Notes: generated by a model not told the origin, from the sequence alone. Shown: positions 8,834 to 18,947, counted from the first letter of the stretch. The stretch is DNA of 64,000 nt from Aquificota bacterium (GCA_015486015.1 WFSL01000024.1:105780-169779), one strand, 5' to 3'. Translations and numbers: made by a program.

Positions 8834-11566
8834 ATGATAGTGAAATTGATGGAGAAGGTAGTGGGCACAAAGAACGAGAGGGAGCTGAAGAAGCTCTGGC
8901 CCATTGTCCACCAGGTAAATGAAAGAGAGGAAGAAGTGATGGGCCTCTCTATGGAAGGCCTTACCGCTAAGACTCAGGAGTTCAAGGAGAGACTGGCAAA
9001 GGGTGCTTCTTTGGACGATCTCTTGGTGGAGGCTTTTGCAGTGGTGAGGGAAGTGGCCAAGCGAACCGTGGGTATGAGGCCATTTGATGTCCAAATCCTG
9101 GGGGGCATTGTGCTTCACCAAGGTAAGATTGCAGAGATGAAGACAGGTGAGGGGAAGACGTTAGTGGCTACTATGCCTATATATCTCAATGCCTTGGAAG
9201 GAATGGGTGTGCATCTCGTTACTGTGAATGACTATTTGGCAAAGAGGGATGCCTTATGGATGGGCCCCATATACCTCACATTGGGTCTCACTGTGGGGGT
9301 AATCCAGCACGATGCTTCCTTCTTAGTGGAGTGGGAGGATCCCCGGGTTTTCAAGACAAAGCTGGTGCCCTGTTCCAGGAGGGAGGCCTATCAAGCCGAT
9401 GTCACCTATGGTCAGAACAATGAGTTTGGTTTTGATTATCTTAGGGACAATATGGCCTGGGATATGTCCGAGTGTGTTCAGAGAGAGCTGAACTACGCCA
9501 TTGTAGATGAGGTGGACTCTATCCTTATTGATGAGGCCCGTACCCCCCTCATCATTTCAGGGCCCTCTGAGGAGTCTACAGAGCTCTATCATGTAGCGGA
9601 CAAGGTGGTGCGTCAACTTAAAGGGAACCTCCATTACGAGGTGGATGAAGAAGAGAGGGCCGTTACCCTTACCGATGAGGGCGTGACCAAGGTGGAGGAC
9701 CAACTCAGGAGGATGAAGGTCTTAAGGGGTGAGAGCCTATATGATCCCTCCAATATAGATGTGCTCCACCACGTGGAGCAAGCCCTCAAGGCCCATGTTC
9801 TCTTCAAGAGGGATGTAGATTACGTAGTGAAAGAGGGGAAGGTGGTGATTGTTGATGAATTCACGGGCCGCCTTATGCCTGGACGACGTTGGAGTGATGG
9901 CCTCCACCAAGCTGTAGAGGCCAAGGAGGGTGTGAGGATAGAGAGTGAAAACCAGACCTTGGCCACCATCACCTTTCAAAACTATTTTAGAATGTATAAC
10001 AAGCTTGCAGGTATGACAGGAACCGCCGCCACTGAGGCGGGGGAGTTTGTGGAGATTTATGGCTTGGAAGTCATAGAAGTGCCCACCTACAAGCCCATGA
10101 TAAGGGTGGACTATCCCGACCTGGTCTTCAAGACCCAAAAAGAAAAGTTCGAGGCGGTGGTGAAGGAGATAGAAGAGCTACACAGGCGAGGTCAGCCTGT
10201 GCTGGTTGGTACTACCTCTATCGAAAACTCCGAGAGGCTTTCCGCCATGCTGAAGAAGCGCCGGATCAAACACCACGTGCTTAATGCCAAGCATCATGAG
10301 AAGGAGGCGGAGATTGTGGCGCAGGCGGGCAGATTGGGGGCTGTGACCATTGCCACCAACATGGCTGGGAGGGGGACAGACATCCTCTTGGGTGGAAATC
10401 CCCAGTTTTTGGCAAAGGATATCTTAAATAGGCGCTTTCCTAAGGGGAGCGAGATACCGCCTGAGGAATGGAAGAAGGCCTTGGCAGAGGCCCAGGCCAT
10501 CACTGAAAAGGAGCACGAAGAGGTGGTTAGCCTCGGGGGGCTTCACATCATAGGTACCGAGCGGCACGAGTCTCGCCGTGTAGATAATCAGTTGAGGGGA
10601 AGGTCTGGGAGGCAGGGAGACCCTGGTTCCAGCCGGTTTTATCTCTCGTTGGAAGATGATCTATTGCGCATATTTGGGGGAGACAAGCTCCTTAAAGTGA
10701 TGGATAAACTGGGAATGAAAGAGGGGGAACCTATAGAGCATAGGATGGTGACTAAGGCCATAGAGAATGCCCAGAAGAAGGTAGAAGGGCATAACTTTGA
10801 GATTAGGAAGCATCTGTTGGAATATGACGATGTGATGAACAAGCAGCGTGAAGTGGTCTACACCCAGCGGCGTGAGATTTTGGAGGGTAAGGACCTGAAA
10901 GAGGACATCCTTTCGATGGCACAGGATCTCCTTGACGCTGCCATAGAGGTATTTCTCCCTGAAAAGAGCAGGCCTGAGGAGTGGAATCTCGATGGGGTGG
11001 CGAAGGAGATGGAGAGGCGTTTTGGCATAACCATCGAATCTACCGCACTTCAAGGCCTCTCGAGAGAAGAGATTAGGGAGCTTCTCAGTGCTCGGGTCGC
11101 CGAGGCGTATCAGAGGAAAGAGGAAGAGGTGGGCACAGAGCAACTGAGGAACCTGGAGAGGATGGTCACCCTCTATATCCTGGATAACCTTTGGAAAGAC
11201 CAACTCCTGGCCATGGACCATCTGAGAGAAGGGATAGGTCTCAGGGGCTACGGCCAGAAGGATCCCCTCAATGAGTATAAGAGGGAGTCTTATGATCTCT
11301 TTATGGACATGATAGATCGTCTAAAGGGCCAGGTAGTGGAAACCCTCTTTCGCCTCCAGGTTCGGGAGGAGAGTACCTCAGCTCGTCCACTCACCAGGAG
11401 GGAGAGGAGGATGTATAGGGAACACCGGGGTGAAATGGCTGCAGCTGCTGAGGCAGGGGAGGCCCTCCAACCTTATAGGAGGGAAGGGAGAAAGATTGGA
11501 AGGAATGAACCTTGCCCTTGCGGCAGTGGCAAGAAGTACAAACATTGCTGTGGGAAGAGGGTTTAA
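8834..11566 (+). CDS. secA: preprotein translocase ATPase SecA
   Basis: The motor ATPase that drives unfolded preproteins through SecYEG. The protein is 910 residues. Walker A is [14 protein letters not shown] near residue 105 and the DEAD-like box is [17 protein letters not shown] near 220. The preprotein cross-linking domain follows, then the second helicase lobe with [16 protein letters not shown] and the [14 protein letters not shown] motif, the scaffold and wing domains, and a C-terminal zinc-binding SEC-C motif ([16 protein letters not shown]) that contacts SecB or phospholipid. All parts are intact. The ATG at 8834 follows AAGGGGCG. The stop is embedded in the terminator of the convergent HU gene. 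Confidence 0.98.
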   Translation: MIVKLMEKVVGTKNERELKKLWPIVHQVNEREEEVMGLSMEGLTAKTQEFKERLAKGASLDDLLVEAFAVVREVAKRTVGMRPFDVQILGGIVLHQGKIAEMKTGEGKTLVATMPIYLNALEGMGVHLVTVNDYLAKRDALWMGPIYLTLGLTVGVIQHDASFLVEWEDPRVFKTKLVPCSRREAYQADVTYGQNNEFGFDYLRDNMAWDMSECVQRELNYAIVDEVDSILIDEARTPLIISGPSEESTELYHVADKVVRQLKGNLHYEVDEEERAVTLTDEGVTKVEDQLRRMKVLRGESLYDPSNIDVLHHVEQALKAHVLFKRDVDYVVKEGKVVIVDEFTGRLMPGRRWSDGLHQAVEAKEGVRIESENQTLATITFQNYFRMYNKLAGMTGTAATEAGEFVEIYGLEVIEVPTYKPMIRVDYPDLVFKTQKEKFEAVVKEIEELHRRGQPVLVGTTSIENSERLSAMLKKRRIKHHVLNAKHHEKEAEIVAQAGRLGAVTIATNMAGRGTDILLGGNPQFLAKDILNRRFPKGSEIPPEEWKKALAEAQAITEKEHEEVVSLGGLHIIGTERHESRRVDNQLRGRSGRQGDPGSSRFYLSLEDDLLRIFGGDKLLKVMDKLGMKEGEPIEHRMVTKAIENAQKKVEGHNFEIRKHLLEYDDVMNKQREVVYTQRREILEGKDLKEDILSMAQDLLDAAIEVFLPEKSRPEEWNLDGVAKEMERRFGITIESTALQGLSREEIRELLSARVAEAYQRKEEEVGTEQLRNLERMVTLYILDNLWKDQLLAMDHLREGIGLRGYGQKDPLNEYKRESYDLFMDMIDRLKGQVVETLFRLQVREESTSARPLTRRERRMYREHRGEMAAAAEAGEALQPYRREGRKIGRNEPCPCGSGKKYKHCCGKRV

Positions 11567-11593
11567 AAAGGCCGGGGCCCCTTAAGGGCCCCG
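11565..11593 (-). terminator. rho-independent terminator of the HU gene
   Basis: A perfect 8-bp GC stem (CGGGGCCC, 11573-11580, pairing with 11586-11593) around a 5-base loop. On the minus strand it is followed within three bases by TTTTT (complement of 11565-11569), so it terminates the HU transcript. On the plus strand it may also slow transcription leaving secA, but there is no U-tract on that side. Confidence 0.7.
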
Positions 11594-11611
11594 ACAACAA
11601 TAAAAAAACGC

Positions 11612-11887
11612 CTATCTGTTTACCAGGTCCTTCAAGGCCTTCCCGGGTTTGAACTTTGGTACCTTGCTGGCAGGGATGACAATTTCTGCTTTGGTTTGGG
11701 GGTTGCGCCCTCTCCTCTGTGCCCTCTCAGCCACCATGAAGGTGCCAAATCCCACCAGGGTTACCTTCCCCCCCTTGGCCAGGGAATCCTTTACACCTTC
11801 GATGAAGGCGCCCAGGGCCTTCTCCGCAGCTGACTTTGTGATGCCCGCCTCCTTGGCCATGACAGCCACCAACTCTGCCTTTGTCAT
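11612..11887 (-). CDS. hup: HU family DNA-binding protein
   Basis: A 91-residue nucleoid protein that bends and compacts DNA as a dimer. It has the N-terminal helical dimer region [20 protein letters not shown], the conserved [24 protein letters not shown] with the arm that enters the minor groove, and [15 protein letters not shown] at the end. It is the full normal length. The ATG has a strong AGGAGGGGAG ribosome site. It is a single gene, convergent with secA and divergent from proC, with its own promoter and terminator visible. Confidence 0.95.
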   Translation of the reverse strand: MTKAELVAVMAKEAGITKSAAEKALGAFIEGVKDSLAKGGKVTLVGFGTFMVAERAQRRGRNPQTKAEIVIPASKVPKFKPGKALKDLVNR

Positions 11888-11959
11888 ACTCCCCTCCTTT
11901 CGCTTTTTGACTTCCTCTATGCCCCTTCGGTCTTTTTCTTTAAGAGAGGTAACAACAAA

Positions 11960-11989
11960 GTTATAAAAATGTCAAGGGCTAATTCTCAA
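11960..11989 (-). promoter_or_regulatory. candidate sigma-70-type promoter of the HU gene
   Basis: Read on the minus strand, TTGAGA (11989-11984) is followed after 18 bases by TATAAC (11965-11960), about 70 bp upstream of the HU start. A second perfect -35 hexamer, TTGACA (11975-11970), lies between them and could work with a poorer -10 further downstream. Position and sequence are suggestive only. Confidence 0.35.
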
Positions 11990-12111
11990 ATTAGGTATGT
12001 GAAAATGTGAGGATGAATCTTTCACATATTATGATATTCTAATAACATGGTTCTTTATACATGTGTAGCACAGGTAATTATTTGATAAAATAGGGATTAT
12101 GGAGGTGTGCT

Positions 12112-12924
12112 ATGAAATGTAGCATCATAGGGGTCGGAAAGATGGGGGAGGCCATCCTAAGGGGCCTCTTATCCCTCGCTGAGGAGGGGGGGATCTCTCT
12201 CACCGGATACGAGGTTTCACCCCAAAGGAGGGGCGAAATAAGCAAGAAATATCATGTCCAGTTGGCCTCCTCTCTGGAAGATGCTATTGAGGAAAGCGAT
12301 GCGGTGATCGTCGCTGTAAAGCCTCAGCAGATGGAGGCCCTCCTGAATAATATGGGGCCCCTTGTGGGGGGGAGGCTCCTGATCTCTGTGGCTGCCGGCA
12401 TCACCAGTGCATTCATCCACGCCAGGGTCTCTCCGGAGGCTCGGATAGTAAGGGTGATGCCTAATACCCCTGCCCTGGTAAGGGAAGGGGCACTAGCCTA
12501 TGCCTTGGGGCCTAATGCCCAAGAGGAGGACAGGAGATGGGTAGAGGCGCTTCTTAGCCCATTGGGGAAAGTAGTTGAGGTTGAAGAAGGTCTCATGGAT
12601 GCAGTCACTGCCCTCTCGGGGAGTGGGCCTGCCTATGTCTATCTCTTCATGCAGTCCCTGTCGGATGCAGGGGTGAGGGTAGGCTTGCCCAGGGAATTGG
12701 CCAATCTCTTGGTTTTTCAGACTGTGAAGGGAAGCCTGAAACTCATGGAGGAGACGGGAAGTCATCCGGCTCAGTTGATGGAGATGGTTACCTCCCCTGG
12801 AGGGACAACCATTGCTGCCCTTCATGCTATGGAGAGGGCTGGGATCAGAGGCATTGTAATGGATGGGGTCAGGGCGGCGGAGTCCCGTGCTCGAGAGCTT
12901 GCAAAGGAAAAGCAGCAGACCTAA
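12112..12924 (+). CDS. proC: pyrroline-5-carboxylate reductase
   Basis: It reduces pyrroline-5-carboxylate to proline with NAD(P)H, the last step of proline synthesis. The 270-residue protein starts with a Rossmann motif (IIGVGKMGEAILRGL), then VIVAVKPQQM, VRVMPNTPALVREGA and the C-terminal helical dimer domain with TALSGSGPAYVYLFMQSL and the P5CR signature TVKGSLKLMEETGSHPAQL...VTSPGGTT. Length is typical. The ribosome site GGAGGT precedes the ATG. It is followed by uvrA 24 bp downstream, probably on the same transcript. Confidence 0.95.
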   Translation: MKCSIIGVGKMGEAILRGLLSLAEEGGISLTGYEVSPQRRGEISKKYHVQLASSLEDAIEESDAVIVAVKPQQMEALLNNMGPLVGGRLLISVAAGITSAFIHARVSPEARIVRVMPNTPALVREGALAYALGPNAQEEDRRWVEALLSPLGKVVEVEEGLMDAVTALSGSGPAYVYLFMQSLSDAGVRVGLPRELANLLVFQTVKGSLKLMEETGSHPAQLMEMVTSPGGTTIAALHAMERAGIRGIVMDGVRAAESRARELAKEKQQT

Positions 12925-12948
12925 TCTTCCCTTTGTCAGGGGGAGGTG

Positions 12949-15780
12949 ATGGGTGAATCCTGGATATATGTGAAGGGTGCCAGGCAGCACAATTTAAAGA
13001 ACATCGATGTTCAGATACCCCGCAATGCATTGGTGGTGATCACTGGCCTGTCTGGCTCTGGAAAGTCGAGTCTGGCCTTCGATACCATCTATGCAGAGGG
13101 GCAGAGGAGGTATGTGGAGTCCTTGTCTGCATATGCCCGTCAGTTCTTGTCTCTCATGGAGAAGCCTGATGTGGATGCCATAGAGGGCTTATCCCCTGCA
13201 GTGGCCATAGACCAGAAAAAGGTGACCAGAAACCCTCGTTCCACGGTGGGAACAGTGACAGAGATATACGATTACCTCAGGCTCCTCTTTGCCCGCTTAG
13301 GTACCCCTTACTGTCCCTCATGCAACGGGCCTATTACCTCTATGTCCCCCCAAGAGATGGTGGAAGAGGTGCTATCATGGCCTCGGGCTATGAAGATACA
13401 GGTGCTCTCTCCGTTGGTGCGAGGGAGGAAGGGGGAATTCAAGGAGCTATTTTCGGCCCTGAAGAGGGAGGGTTTTGTGAGGGTAAGGGTGGACGGAGAG
13501 GTCTATCGTTTTGATGATCTCCCTCCCTTAGAGAGGAACAAGAAGCACACTATTGATCTTGTGGTGGACAGACTGGTGGTGATGGAAGGGGCCCGAGCAC
13601 GGCTGGCAGATTCCCTTGAGCTGGCCCTTTGTAAGGGAGATGGGCTTGTGATCGTATGGAGGGAGGATGGGAGAGAAGTGCTCTTCAGCGAAAAACTGAG
13701 CTGTCCCATCTGTGGAATAAGCCTGCCCGAGATCTCCCCCCGAATATTCTCCTTCAACTCCCCTTATGGAGCGTGCAGCAGATGCGATGGGTTGGGATTC
13801 AGAAGGGAGATTGATCCTGAAAGGGTCGTGGATCCCTCCCTCTCTATCGCTGAGGGGGCTGTGATTCCATGGCGGGACTCCGATTATTACACCCAGTTGC
13901 TTTTCAAGATGGCCAGCCATGTAGGCATTCCTCTTCACGTCCCATTTCACGATCTCTCCCAGGAGCAACAGAAGGCTGTCCTCTATGGGACATCAGAGCG
14001 GTTTTCTTTCAGGTATCGCTGGAGGGGCAGAAGTAGGGGATTCAATACATACTTTGAGGGGGTGATACCCAATTTAGAGAGGCGCTATCGGGAGACGGAA
14101 TCTGAGAGGGTAAGAGAGGAAATTGAACAGTACATGAGGGAGATCCCCTGTCCACAATGTGGCGGTACCCGCTTGAAGCGCGAAAGCCTCTGCGTGAAAG
14201 TCCAGGGGTACAATATCGCCCAGGTGGCTGCCCTTTCCGTAACTGAGGCCCTAAATCTTTTCTCAAGGATGGAGTTTTCAGGGGAAAAGGCCTCTATAGC
14301 AGAGAGGATTCTCAGGGAAATTATCGTTCGTTTGAGGTTTCTCCAGGAGGTGGGCCTGGGCTATCTCACCTTGGACCGGCCCTCATCTACCTTGGCTGGA
14401 GGGGAGAGTCAGCGCATCAGATTGGCTACCCAGATAGGCTCTGGGTTAGTAGGGGTTACCTATGTCCTGGATGAGCCCAGTATAGGTTTGCATCCCAGGG
14501 ATCAACACCGCTTGTTGGAGAACCTGAAGCGACTCAGGGATCTGGGCAACACAGTGATTGTGGTGGAGCATGATGAGGCCACCATTAGGACGGCCGACTA
14601 TGTGGTGGACCTGGGGCCGGGGGCAGGGCGTGATGGGGGATATGTCGTGGCTGCAGGCCCCCCATCTGCAATAGAGGAAGAGCCATCCTCCATTACAGGC
14701 ATGTATCTGAGGGGAGAAAAGAGGGTACCAATGCCTTTGAAACGGCGCTCTCCGAAGGCCTGCCTCACCATCGAAGGTGCTACTCTACACAACCTCAAGG
14801 GCATAGATGTCACCATCCCGTTGGGGTGTCTTGTGTGTGTAACCGGGGTCTCGGGCTCGGGTAAGTCTAGCTTAGTGATAGAGACCCTTTACCCGGCCCT
14901 AAGGAATAGGCTGTCCGGGACCAGACTCCCTGCAGGGCCCCATAAAAGGATCTCAGGGGCCGAGCACCTGGACAAGGTGGTTATGGTGGACCAGTCCCCC
15001 ATTGGGAGGACCCCACGCTCCAATCCAGCCACCTATACTGGCGTGTTCACTCCCATCAGGGAGGTGTTTGCACGTCTTCCCGAAAGTAGGGCAAGGGGGT
15101 ACAGACCCGGGCGGTTCAGCTTCAATGTAAAAGGGGGGCGTTGCGAACACTGTCGTGGAGAGGGTGCGATCTTAGTGGAGATGCACTTTCTCCCAGATAT
15201 GTATGTGACCTGCCAGGTGTGCAATGGCAAGCGGTACAACAATGAAACCCTGGATATACGTTACAAGGGGAAGAACATCCACGATGTATTGGAGATGACC
15301 GTGGATGAAGCATTGACCTTTTTCCAGCACATACCGGCCATAAGCCGGAGACTGGAGACCTTGCAGCAGGTAGGGTTGGGATACATCAAGTTGGGTCAAT
15401 CTGCTACCACCTTATCCGGTGGAGAGGCCCAGAGGGTGAAGCTGAGCCGAGAACTCTCTCGTCGATCCCATGGGAGTACGCTTTACATATTGGATGAGCC
15501 TACCACGGGGCTCCATCTCGAGGATGTGTGCCATCTCCTGAAGATACTGCATCGTCTGGTGGATATGGGTAATACAGTGGTTGTAATTGAACACCATCTG
15601 GATGTCATTAAGAACGCCGATTGGGTGATAGATCTGGGCCCAGAAGGGGGAGAGGAGGGAGGATATGTGGTGGCCCAGGGCCCCCCAGAACAGGTAGCAG
15701 CTTCACCTGCCTCTATCACGGGCAGTTTTCTGCGCCCTATTCTTGAAAAGAATGTATTATCAGTTAGTTATGGCCGATAA
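12949..15780 (+). CDS. uvrA: excinuclease ABC subunit A
   Basis: The damage-recognition ATPase of nucleotide excision repair, 943 residues, with two tandem ABC ATPase modules. Walker A sequences are GLSGSGKSSLAFD near residue 31 and GVSGSGKSSLVIE near 637. Signature motifs are TLAGGESQRIRLA and TLSGGEAQRVKL. Zinc module one is CPIC...CSRC in the region around residues 245-280, and zinc module two is CEHC...CQVC with VEMHFLPDMYVTC between. I chose ATG 12949; an in-frame GTG immediately before it (12946) is equally close to the GGGGGAGG ribosome site. All functional motifs appear intact. Confidence 0.97.
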   Translation: MGESWIYVKGARQHNLKNIDVQIPRNALVVITGLSGSGKSSLAFDTIYAEGQRRYVESLSAYARQFLSLMEKPDVDAIEGLSPAVAIDQKKVTRNPRSTVGTVTEIYDYLRLLFARLGTPYCPSCNGPITSMSPQEMVEEVLSWPRAMKIQVLSPLVRGRKGEFKELFSALKREGFVRVRVDGEVYRFDDLPPLERNKKHTIDLVVDRLVVMEGARARLADSLELALCKGDGLVIVWREDGREVLFSEKLSCPICGISLPEISPRIFSFNSPYGACSRCDGLGFRREIDPERVVDPSLSIAEGAVIPWRDSDYYTQLLFKMASHVGIPLHVPFHDLSQEQQKAVLYGTSERFSFRYRWRGRSRGFNTYFEGVIPNLERRYRETESERVREEIEQYMREIPCPQCGGTRLKRESLCVKVQGYNIAQVAALSVTEALNLFSRMEFSGEKASIAERILREIIVRLRFLQEVGLGYLTLDRPSSTLAGGESQRIRLATQIGSGLVGVTYVLDEPSIGLHPRDQHRLLENLKRLRDLGNTVIVVEHDEATIRTADYVVDLGPGAGRDGGYVVAAGPPSAIEEEPSSITGMYLRGEKRVPMPLKRRSPKACLTIEGATLHNLKGIDVTIPLGCLVCVTGVSGSGKSSLVIETLYPALRNRLSGTRLPAGPHKRISGAEHLDKVVMVDQSPIGRTPRSNPATYTGVFTPIREVFARLPESRARGYRPGRFSFNVKGGRCEHCRGEGAILVEMHFLPDMYVTCQVCNGKRYNNETLDIRYKGKNIHDVLEMTVDEALTFFQHIPAISRRLETLQQVGLGYIKLGQSATTLSGGEAQRVKLSRELSRRSHGSTLYILDEPTTGLHLEDVCHLLKILHRLVDMGNTVVVIEHHLDVIKNADWVIDLGPEGGEEGGYVVAQGPPEQVAASPASITGSFLRPILEKNVLSVSYGR

Positions 15781-15864
15781 GGGTGGGAGCTTAAATTTCA
15801 TGCAAGGCTACTCTCCCTCCCAAAACCTGTGTAGATAGAGACAAAACTCACACGATTTTCCCCA

Positions 15865-15891
15865 GCATTTCCCCAGGCAATGGGGAAATGC
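15865..15891. terminator. hairpin between convergent uvrA and gcvH-like genes
   Basis: A perfect 10-bp stem (GCATTTCCCC, 15865-15874, with 15882-15891) and a 7-base loop in the 132-bp gap between two convergent genes. There is no clear U-tract on either side, so it is a plausible but unproven bidirectional terminator. Confidence 0.5.
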
Positions 15892-15912
15892 AGAAATAAT
15901 ACAAACTAAGTT

Positions 15913-16332
15913 CTATTCTTCTCCCTCCTCAAGTGGAAGGGTCTCCAGCTCCCTCTCAATTAGGGCTTGGTAGTCGCTGGCATCCATAAGCCTCTTGAGT
16001 TCCTCTGGGTCTTCCATCTCTATCACAGCAATCCATCCTTCCCCATAGGGGTCGTCATTTATGATGGATGGGTCATCCAGCAAGAAGCTATTAACCTCGG
16101 TCACTCGCCCAGATAGGGGCGCATAGATCTCTGTAACGCCTCGGATGGACTCCAAGGATCCTATCACTTCCATCTGTTGTACCCTCATGCCTACCTCAGG
16201 CAACTCCACATAGGATATCTCTCCCAGCTCATTCTGGACGAACTCGGTAACACCCATTACCACTTGGCCTTCCCCCTCTTGCCTCACCCACGAGTGCTCC
16301 CGTGTGTACAATAAATCCTCTGGAAACTCCAT
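15913..16332 (-). CDS. GcvH-like protein lacking the lipoyl lysine
   Basis: By fold and length (139 residues) this is a glycine-cleavage H protein: LLYTREHSWV, VMGVTEFVQNELGEISYVELPEVG, IYAPLSGRVTEVN, NDDPYGEGWI and the C-terminal LMDASDYQALIE all match. The lipoyl-attachment segment, normally ESVKA, reads ESIRG: residue 64 is Arg (codon at 16143-16141), not Lys. Lipoylation at this site is therefore impossible, and it cannot act as a classical H protein. No gcvT or gcvP is nearby. The start was set at ATG 16332, which has GAGGAGG upstream; an ATG at 16398 would add an unrelated 22-residue leader. The function is unknown. Confidence 0.88.
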   Translation of the reverse strand: MEFPEDLLYTREHSWVRQEGEGQVVMGVTEFVQNELGEISYVELPEVGMRVQQMEVIGSLESIRGVTEIYAPLSGRVTEVNSFLLDDPSIINDDPYGEGWIAVIEMEDPEELKRLMDASDYQALIERELETLPLEEGEE

Positions 16333-16453
16333 TGGCCACCTCCTCAGTTTCCCAAGGCCTCTGTTCTTAATACATACCACGCCCTTTTCCTGGGCCATTA
16401 GAGCTGAGCTAAATATAAGTATATCCCTTGAATAGAGGCTTCAAGGGGCGTAC

Positions 16454-17836
16454 TCACAGCCTTGTTATGAATGCCACGGCCTCCTCTCTGTTTCTTACCT
16501 TTCCTTCCTCCTGAGCCTCTACCAGTGCCTTCAGGATTTCGCCCACCTTGGGGCCGGGAGAGAGACTCAAGATCTTCATCACCTCTTTTCCATTGAGCAG
16601 TGGACGCTGCATCCTCTCGTCGGAGAGGAAGGTGGTGTAATAAAAGGATAGCAGCTCTTCTACCTTGGGGAGGAAATAGAAGAAACCCCTCTCTCCACTA
16701 CTTGCCAAGGTGTCAGCCAGGGAGAGGAGGGCCACCAACACCCCCTTGTCGCCCAACCGACGGAAGAATCGTCCCTTGGCCTTAGGGGTTATTACATCCT
16801 GTCTGGCAAGCAGATGTATCCACATGTGGTGTGCGATCAAGAGGGAGAGGAGGGTAGAGGCGTTTGTGCCAAGGCCTAATCTCCTCCCTATCCCTTTCGC
16901 TATGACCCCACCCTCCCTGTCGTGTCCCCAGAAGGTGAGATCCTCTCCCCTCTCTGCCATGGTTGGTGGCTTGCCTATATCGTGTAAAAGGGAGGCCAAC
17001 TTGAGCACAACCCCCATAGAGATGCCTCCCTCTACTTTCTTCTTCAAGATGCCTTTCATCCTGAAGGTGTGGTTGGGAAAGAGGTAGCTTAGGAAAGGGA
17101 GTATCCGTTCCAATGCCTTGAGGGTCCCCAAGAGGTGGCCTTTAAGGTCTGTACCACACCACTTCCCCTGAAGGATGCCCCGTCCTTCCTCTACCTCAGG
17201 GAGGAGGTGCGAGAGCGCACCACAGGCATCCATTGCATAGAATGCCTTTGAAGACAGGGGGTGGCTCAGGATGAGGGATAGCTCCTCCCTGATGCGTTCA
17301 GGGGCTGCCTGGGGAAGCAGGTGGGCATCTCGTCTCAGCATCTCTAAGGTATCAGGGGTAGGGGAAAAGCCCAGTAAGAGGGATAAACGGTAGGTCCTGA
17401 GCAACCTAAGTGGGTCTTTTTTGAAGGTCCACGGTGTCAAGGCCCTTAGCCTCCTCAACCTCATGTCCCGTCTCCCCCCCCACGGATCCGCCAGTTGCTT
17501 TTGAGAGAGGGAGTAGGCCATGGCGTTAACGGTGAAATCCCTCTCTTGAAGGTCCTCTTCCAGTGTGGGAGCCTTGGGAGCCGAGATGTCTACCTGATAC
17601 CCACCGCATATAGCCCGATAGATGCCTCTCAGGGGGTCCAAAGGGAACCATGGGCAAGGCATCCCCTCAAGGAGATCCAAAGGATTGCCAAAGTACAAGA
17701 GATCCATATCCTTGGAGTCCCTCCCCAATAGAAGGTCTCTTAGGAACCCCCCTACCAAGAAAAGGTCCCCTTTAGATCTGGCCTGAAAGGAGGCCAAGAT
17801 CCTCCATGCCTCTTTTGGTATCCGGTCTTCCATCAT
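16454..17836 (-). CDS. CCA tRNA nucleotidyltransferase / poly(A) polymerase family protein with HD domain
   Basis: A 460-residue class II nucleotidyltransferase. The head motif is FLVGGFLRDLLLGRDSKDMDLLYF (residues about 25-48), with the G-G-RD pattern and the DxD metal aspartates. ERDFTVNAMAYSL and DPLRLLRTYRLSLLLGF are the ATP/CTP-recognition and neck motifs. A C-terminal HD phosphohydrolase domain is seen as ASLLHDIGKPPT, FWGHDREGG and LIAHHMW. CCA-adding, A-adding and poly(A) polymerase activities share this layout, so the exact activity is not fixed. It is divergent from kdsC with a 56-bp gap. Confidence 0.85.
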   Translation of the reverse strand: MMEDRIPKEAWRILASFQARSKGDLFLVGGFLRDLLLGRDSKDMDLLYFGNPLDLLEGMPCPWFPLDPLRGIYRAICGGYQVDISAPKAPTLEEDLQERDFTVNAMAYSLSQKQLADPWGGRRDMRLRRLRALTPWTFKKDPLRLLRTYRLSLLLGFSPTPDTLEMLRRDAHLLPQAAPERIREELSLILSHPLSSKAFYAMDACGALSHLLPEVEEGRGILQGKWCGTDLKGHLLGTLKALERILPFLSYLFPNHTFRMKGILKKKVEGGISMGVVLKLASLLHDIGKPPTMAERGEDLTFWGHDREGGVIAKGIGRRLGLGTNASTLLSLLIAHHMWIHLLARQDVITPKAKGRFFRRLGDKGVLVALLSLADTLASSGERGFFYFLPKVEELLSFYYTTFLSDERMQRPLLNGKEVMKILSLSPGPKVGEILKALVEAQEEGKVRNREEAVAFITRL

Positions 17837-17892
17837 GGTTTGACTGGGAATATATCCTAAGGGTAACCTAAGACAACAGCAGGAGACAGGGC

Positions 17893-18405
17893 GTGGAGAG
17901 ATTGAAGAGAGTAAGATTGGTGGCGATGGATGTGGACGGTGTACTCACCGATGGGGGGATCATTTTGGGCACCCATGGGCAGGAAATCAAACGCTTCCAC
18001 GTGAGGGACGGCCATGGCATGGTGCTCTTGCACCGGGTGGGAATCAGGACCGCCATTATTACAGGCAGACACTCTCAAGTGGTAGAGAGGAGGGCACAGG
18101 AGCTGGGAATAACCTTCCTCTTCCAGGGGAGCATGGATAAGCTTGCTACTTACGGCGAACTGAAGAGTCAGGCAGGGGTCCAGGATGAGGAGGTGGCTTA
18201 TATTGGTGACGACCTGGTAGATATCCCTATCATGATGAGGGTAGGTGTGGCCGTTGCTGTTGCTGATGCCCATCCTATGGTCCGTGAGGTAGCCCATTTT
18301 GTGACTAAGGTCCCCGGTGGTCATGGTGCCGTGCGAGAATTTGCAGAGGCGCTCCTCAAGGCCCAAGGAAAGTGGGAAGAGGCCACGAGGCAGTATAGGG
18401 GATGA
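17893..18405 (+). CDS. kdsC: 3-deoxy-D-manno-octulosonate 8-phosphate phosphatase
   Basis: A HAD-family phosphatase of 170 residues that releases phosphate from KDO-8-phosphate, giving KDO for the LPS inner core. The nucleophile motif is AMDVDGVLTDGGIILG, followed by IRTAIITGRHSQVVERRA and the acid motif YIGDDLVDIPIM with AVADAHP. The short, cap-less size is typical. Start is GTG at 17893, eight bases after AGGAG. It is the first gene of a seven-gene run through rapZ and ends in a four-base ATGA overlap with lptC. Confidence 0.92.
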   Translation: MERLKRVRLVAMDVDGVLTDGGIILGTHGQEIKRFHVRDGHGMVLLHRVGIRTAIITGRHSQVVERRAQELGITFLFQGSMDKLATYGELKSQAGVQDEEVAYIGDDLVDIPIMMRVGVAVAVADAHPMVREVAHFVTKVPGGHGAVREFAEALLKAQGKWEEATRQYRG

Positions 18406-18947
18406 AGAAGGTTACCAAAGGCAGGCTTATCCTCTTTCTGGGCTTGGTGGTGCTGGGATTGACGGCCTGGGTTCTGTGGAGGGGGGTTTCTTTTTACAGG
18501 GAGGAGGGAAAGAGGGCTGTGCATGAGAACGAGACAATGGAAAAGGGTTTTATGAAACACATCCATCTCACCAGCACACGAGGGGGGCAAGTGATATGGG
18601 CATTAGACGCTGTGAAGGCCCAGTTGGTGGGGGACGAGGTACACCTGTGGGATGTGCGGATCACCTACTATCTCAAGTCCAGGAGGCCCCTTCTTATCTA
18701 CGGTAGAGAGGGACTGCTGAACAGGAGACAGAAAAAGGGAGAGATATGGGGGGACGTACGTATGATGCTTGGCTCTGAGTGCCTCACAGTTAATAGGCTC
18801 TACTGGGATACCAAGAGGAACCTTGTGAGCAGTCCCCTTCCCTTTCATGTGCGGGGGAGGTATCAGGTTGATGGGGTGGGTTTTGTGGCTCAACCATCCG
18901 CCGAGTGGGTAAAGGTGAGGACACTGAAGAAGGCGGTGTTTCGATGA
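18402..18947 (+). CDS. lptC: LPS export protein LptC
   Basis: A 181-residue bitopic inner-membrane protein. A membrane helix lies at about residues 9-26 (LILFLGLVVLGLTAWVLW), followed by a periplasmic beta-jellyroll domain with the repeating pattern typical of Lpt proteins (HLTSTRGGQVIWALDAVKAQL, GREGLLNRRQKKGEIWGDV). LptC links the LptBFG transporter to the LptA bridge. The sequence family is poorly conserved, so the call rests on the helix plus jellyroll layout and its position between kdsC and lptA. It starts in an ATGA overlap with kdsC and ends in another with lptA. Confidence 0.85.
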   Translation: MKKVTKGRLILFLGLVVLGLTAWVLWRGVSFYREEGKRAVHENETMEKGFMKHIHLTSTRGGQVIWALDAVKAQLVGDEVHLWDVRITYYLKSRRPLLIYGREGLLNRRQKKGEIWGDVRMMLGSECLTVNRLYWDTKRNLVSSPLPFHVRGRYQVDGVGFVAQPSAEWVKVRTLKKAVFR

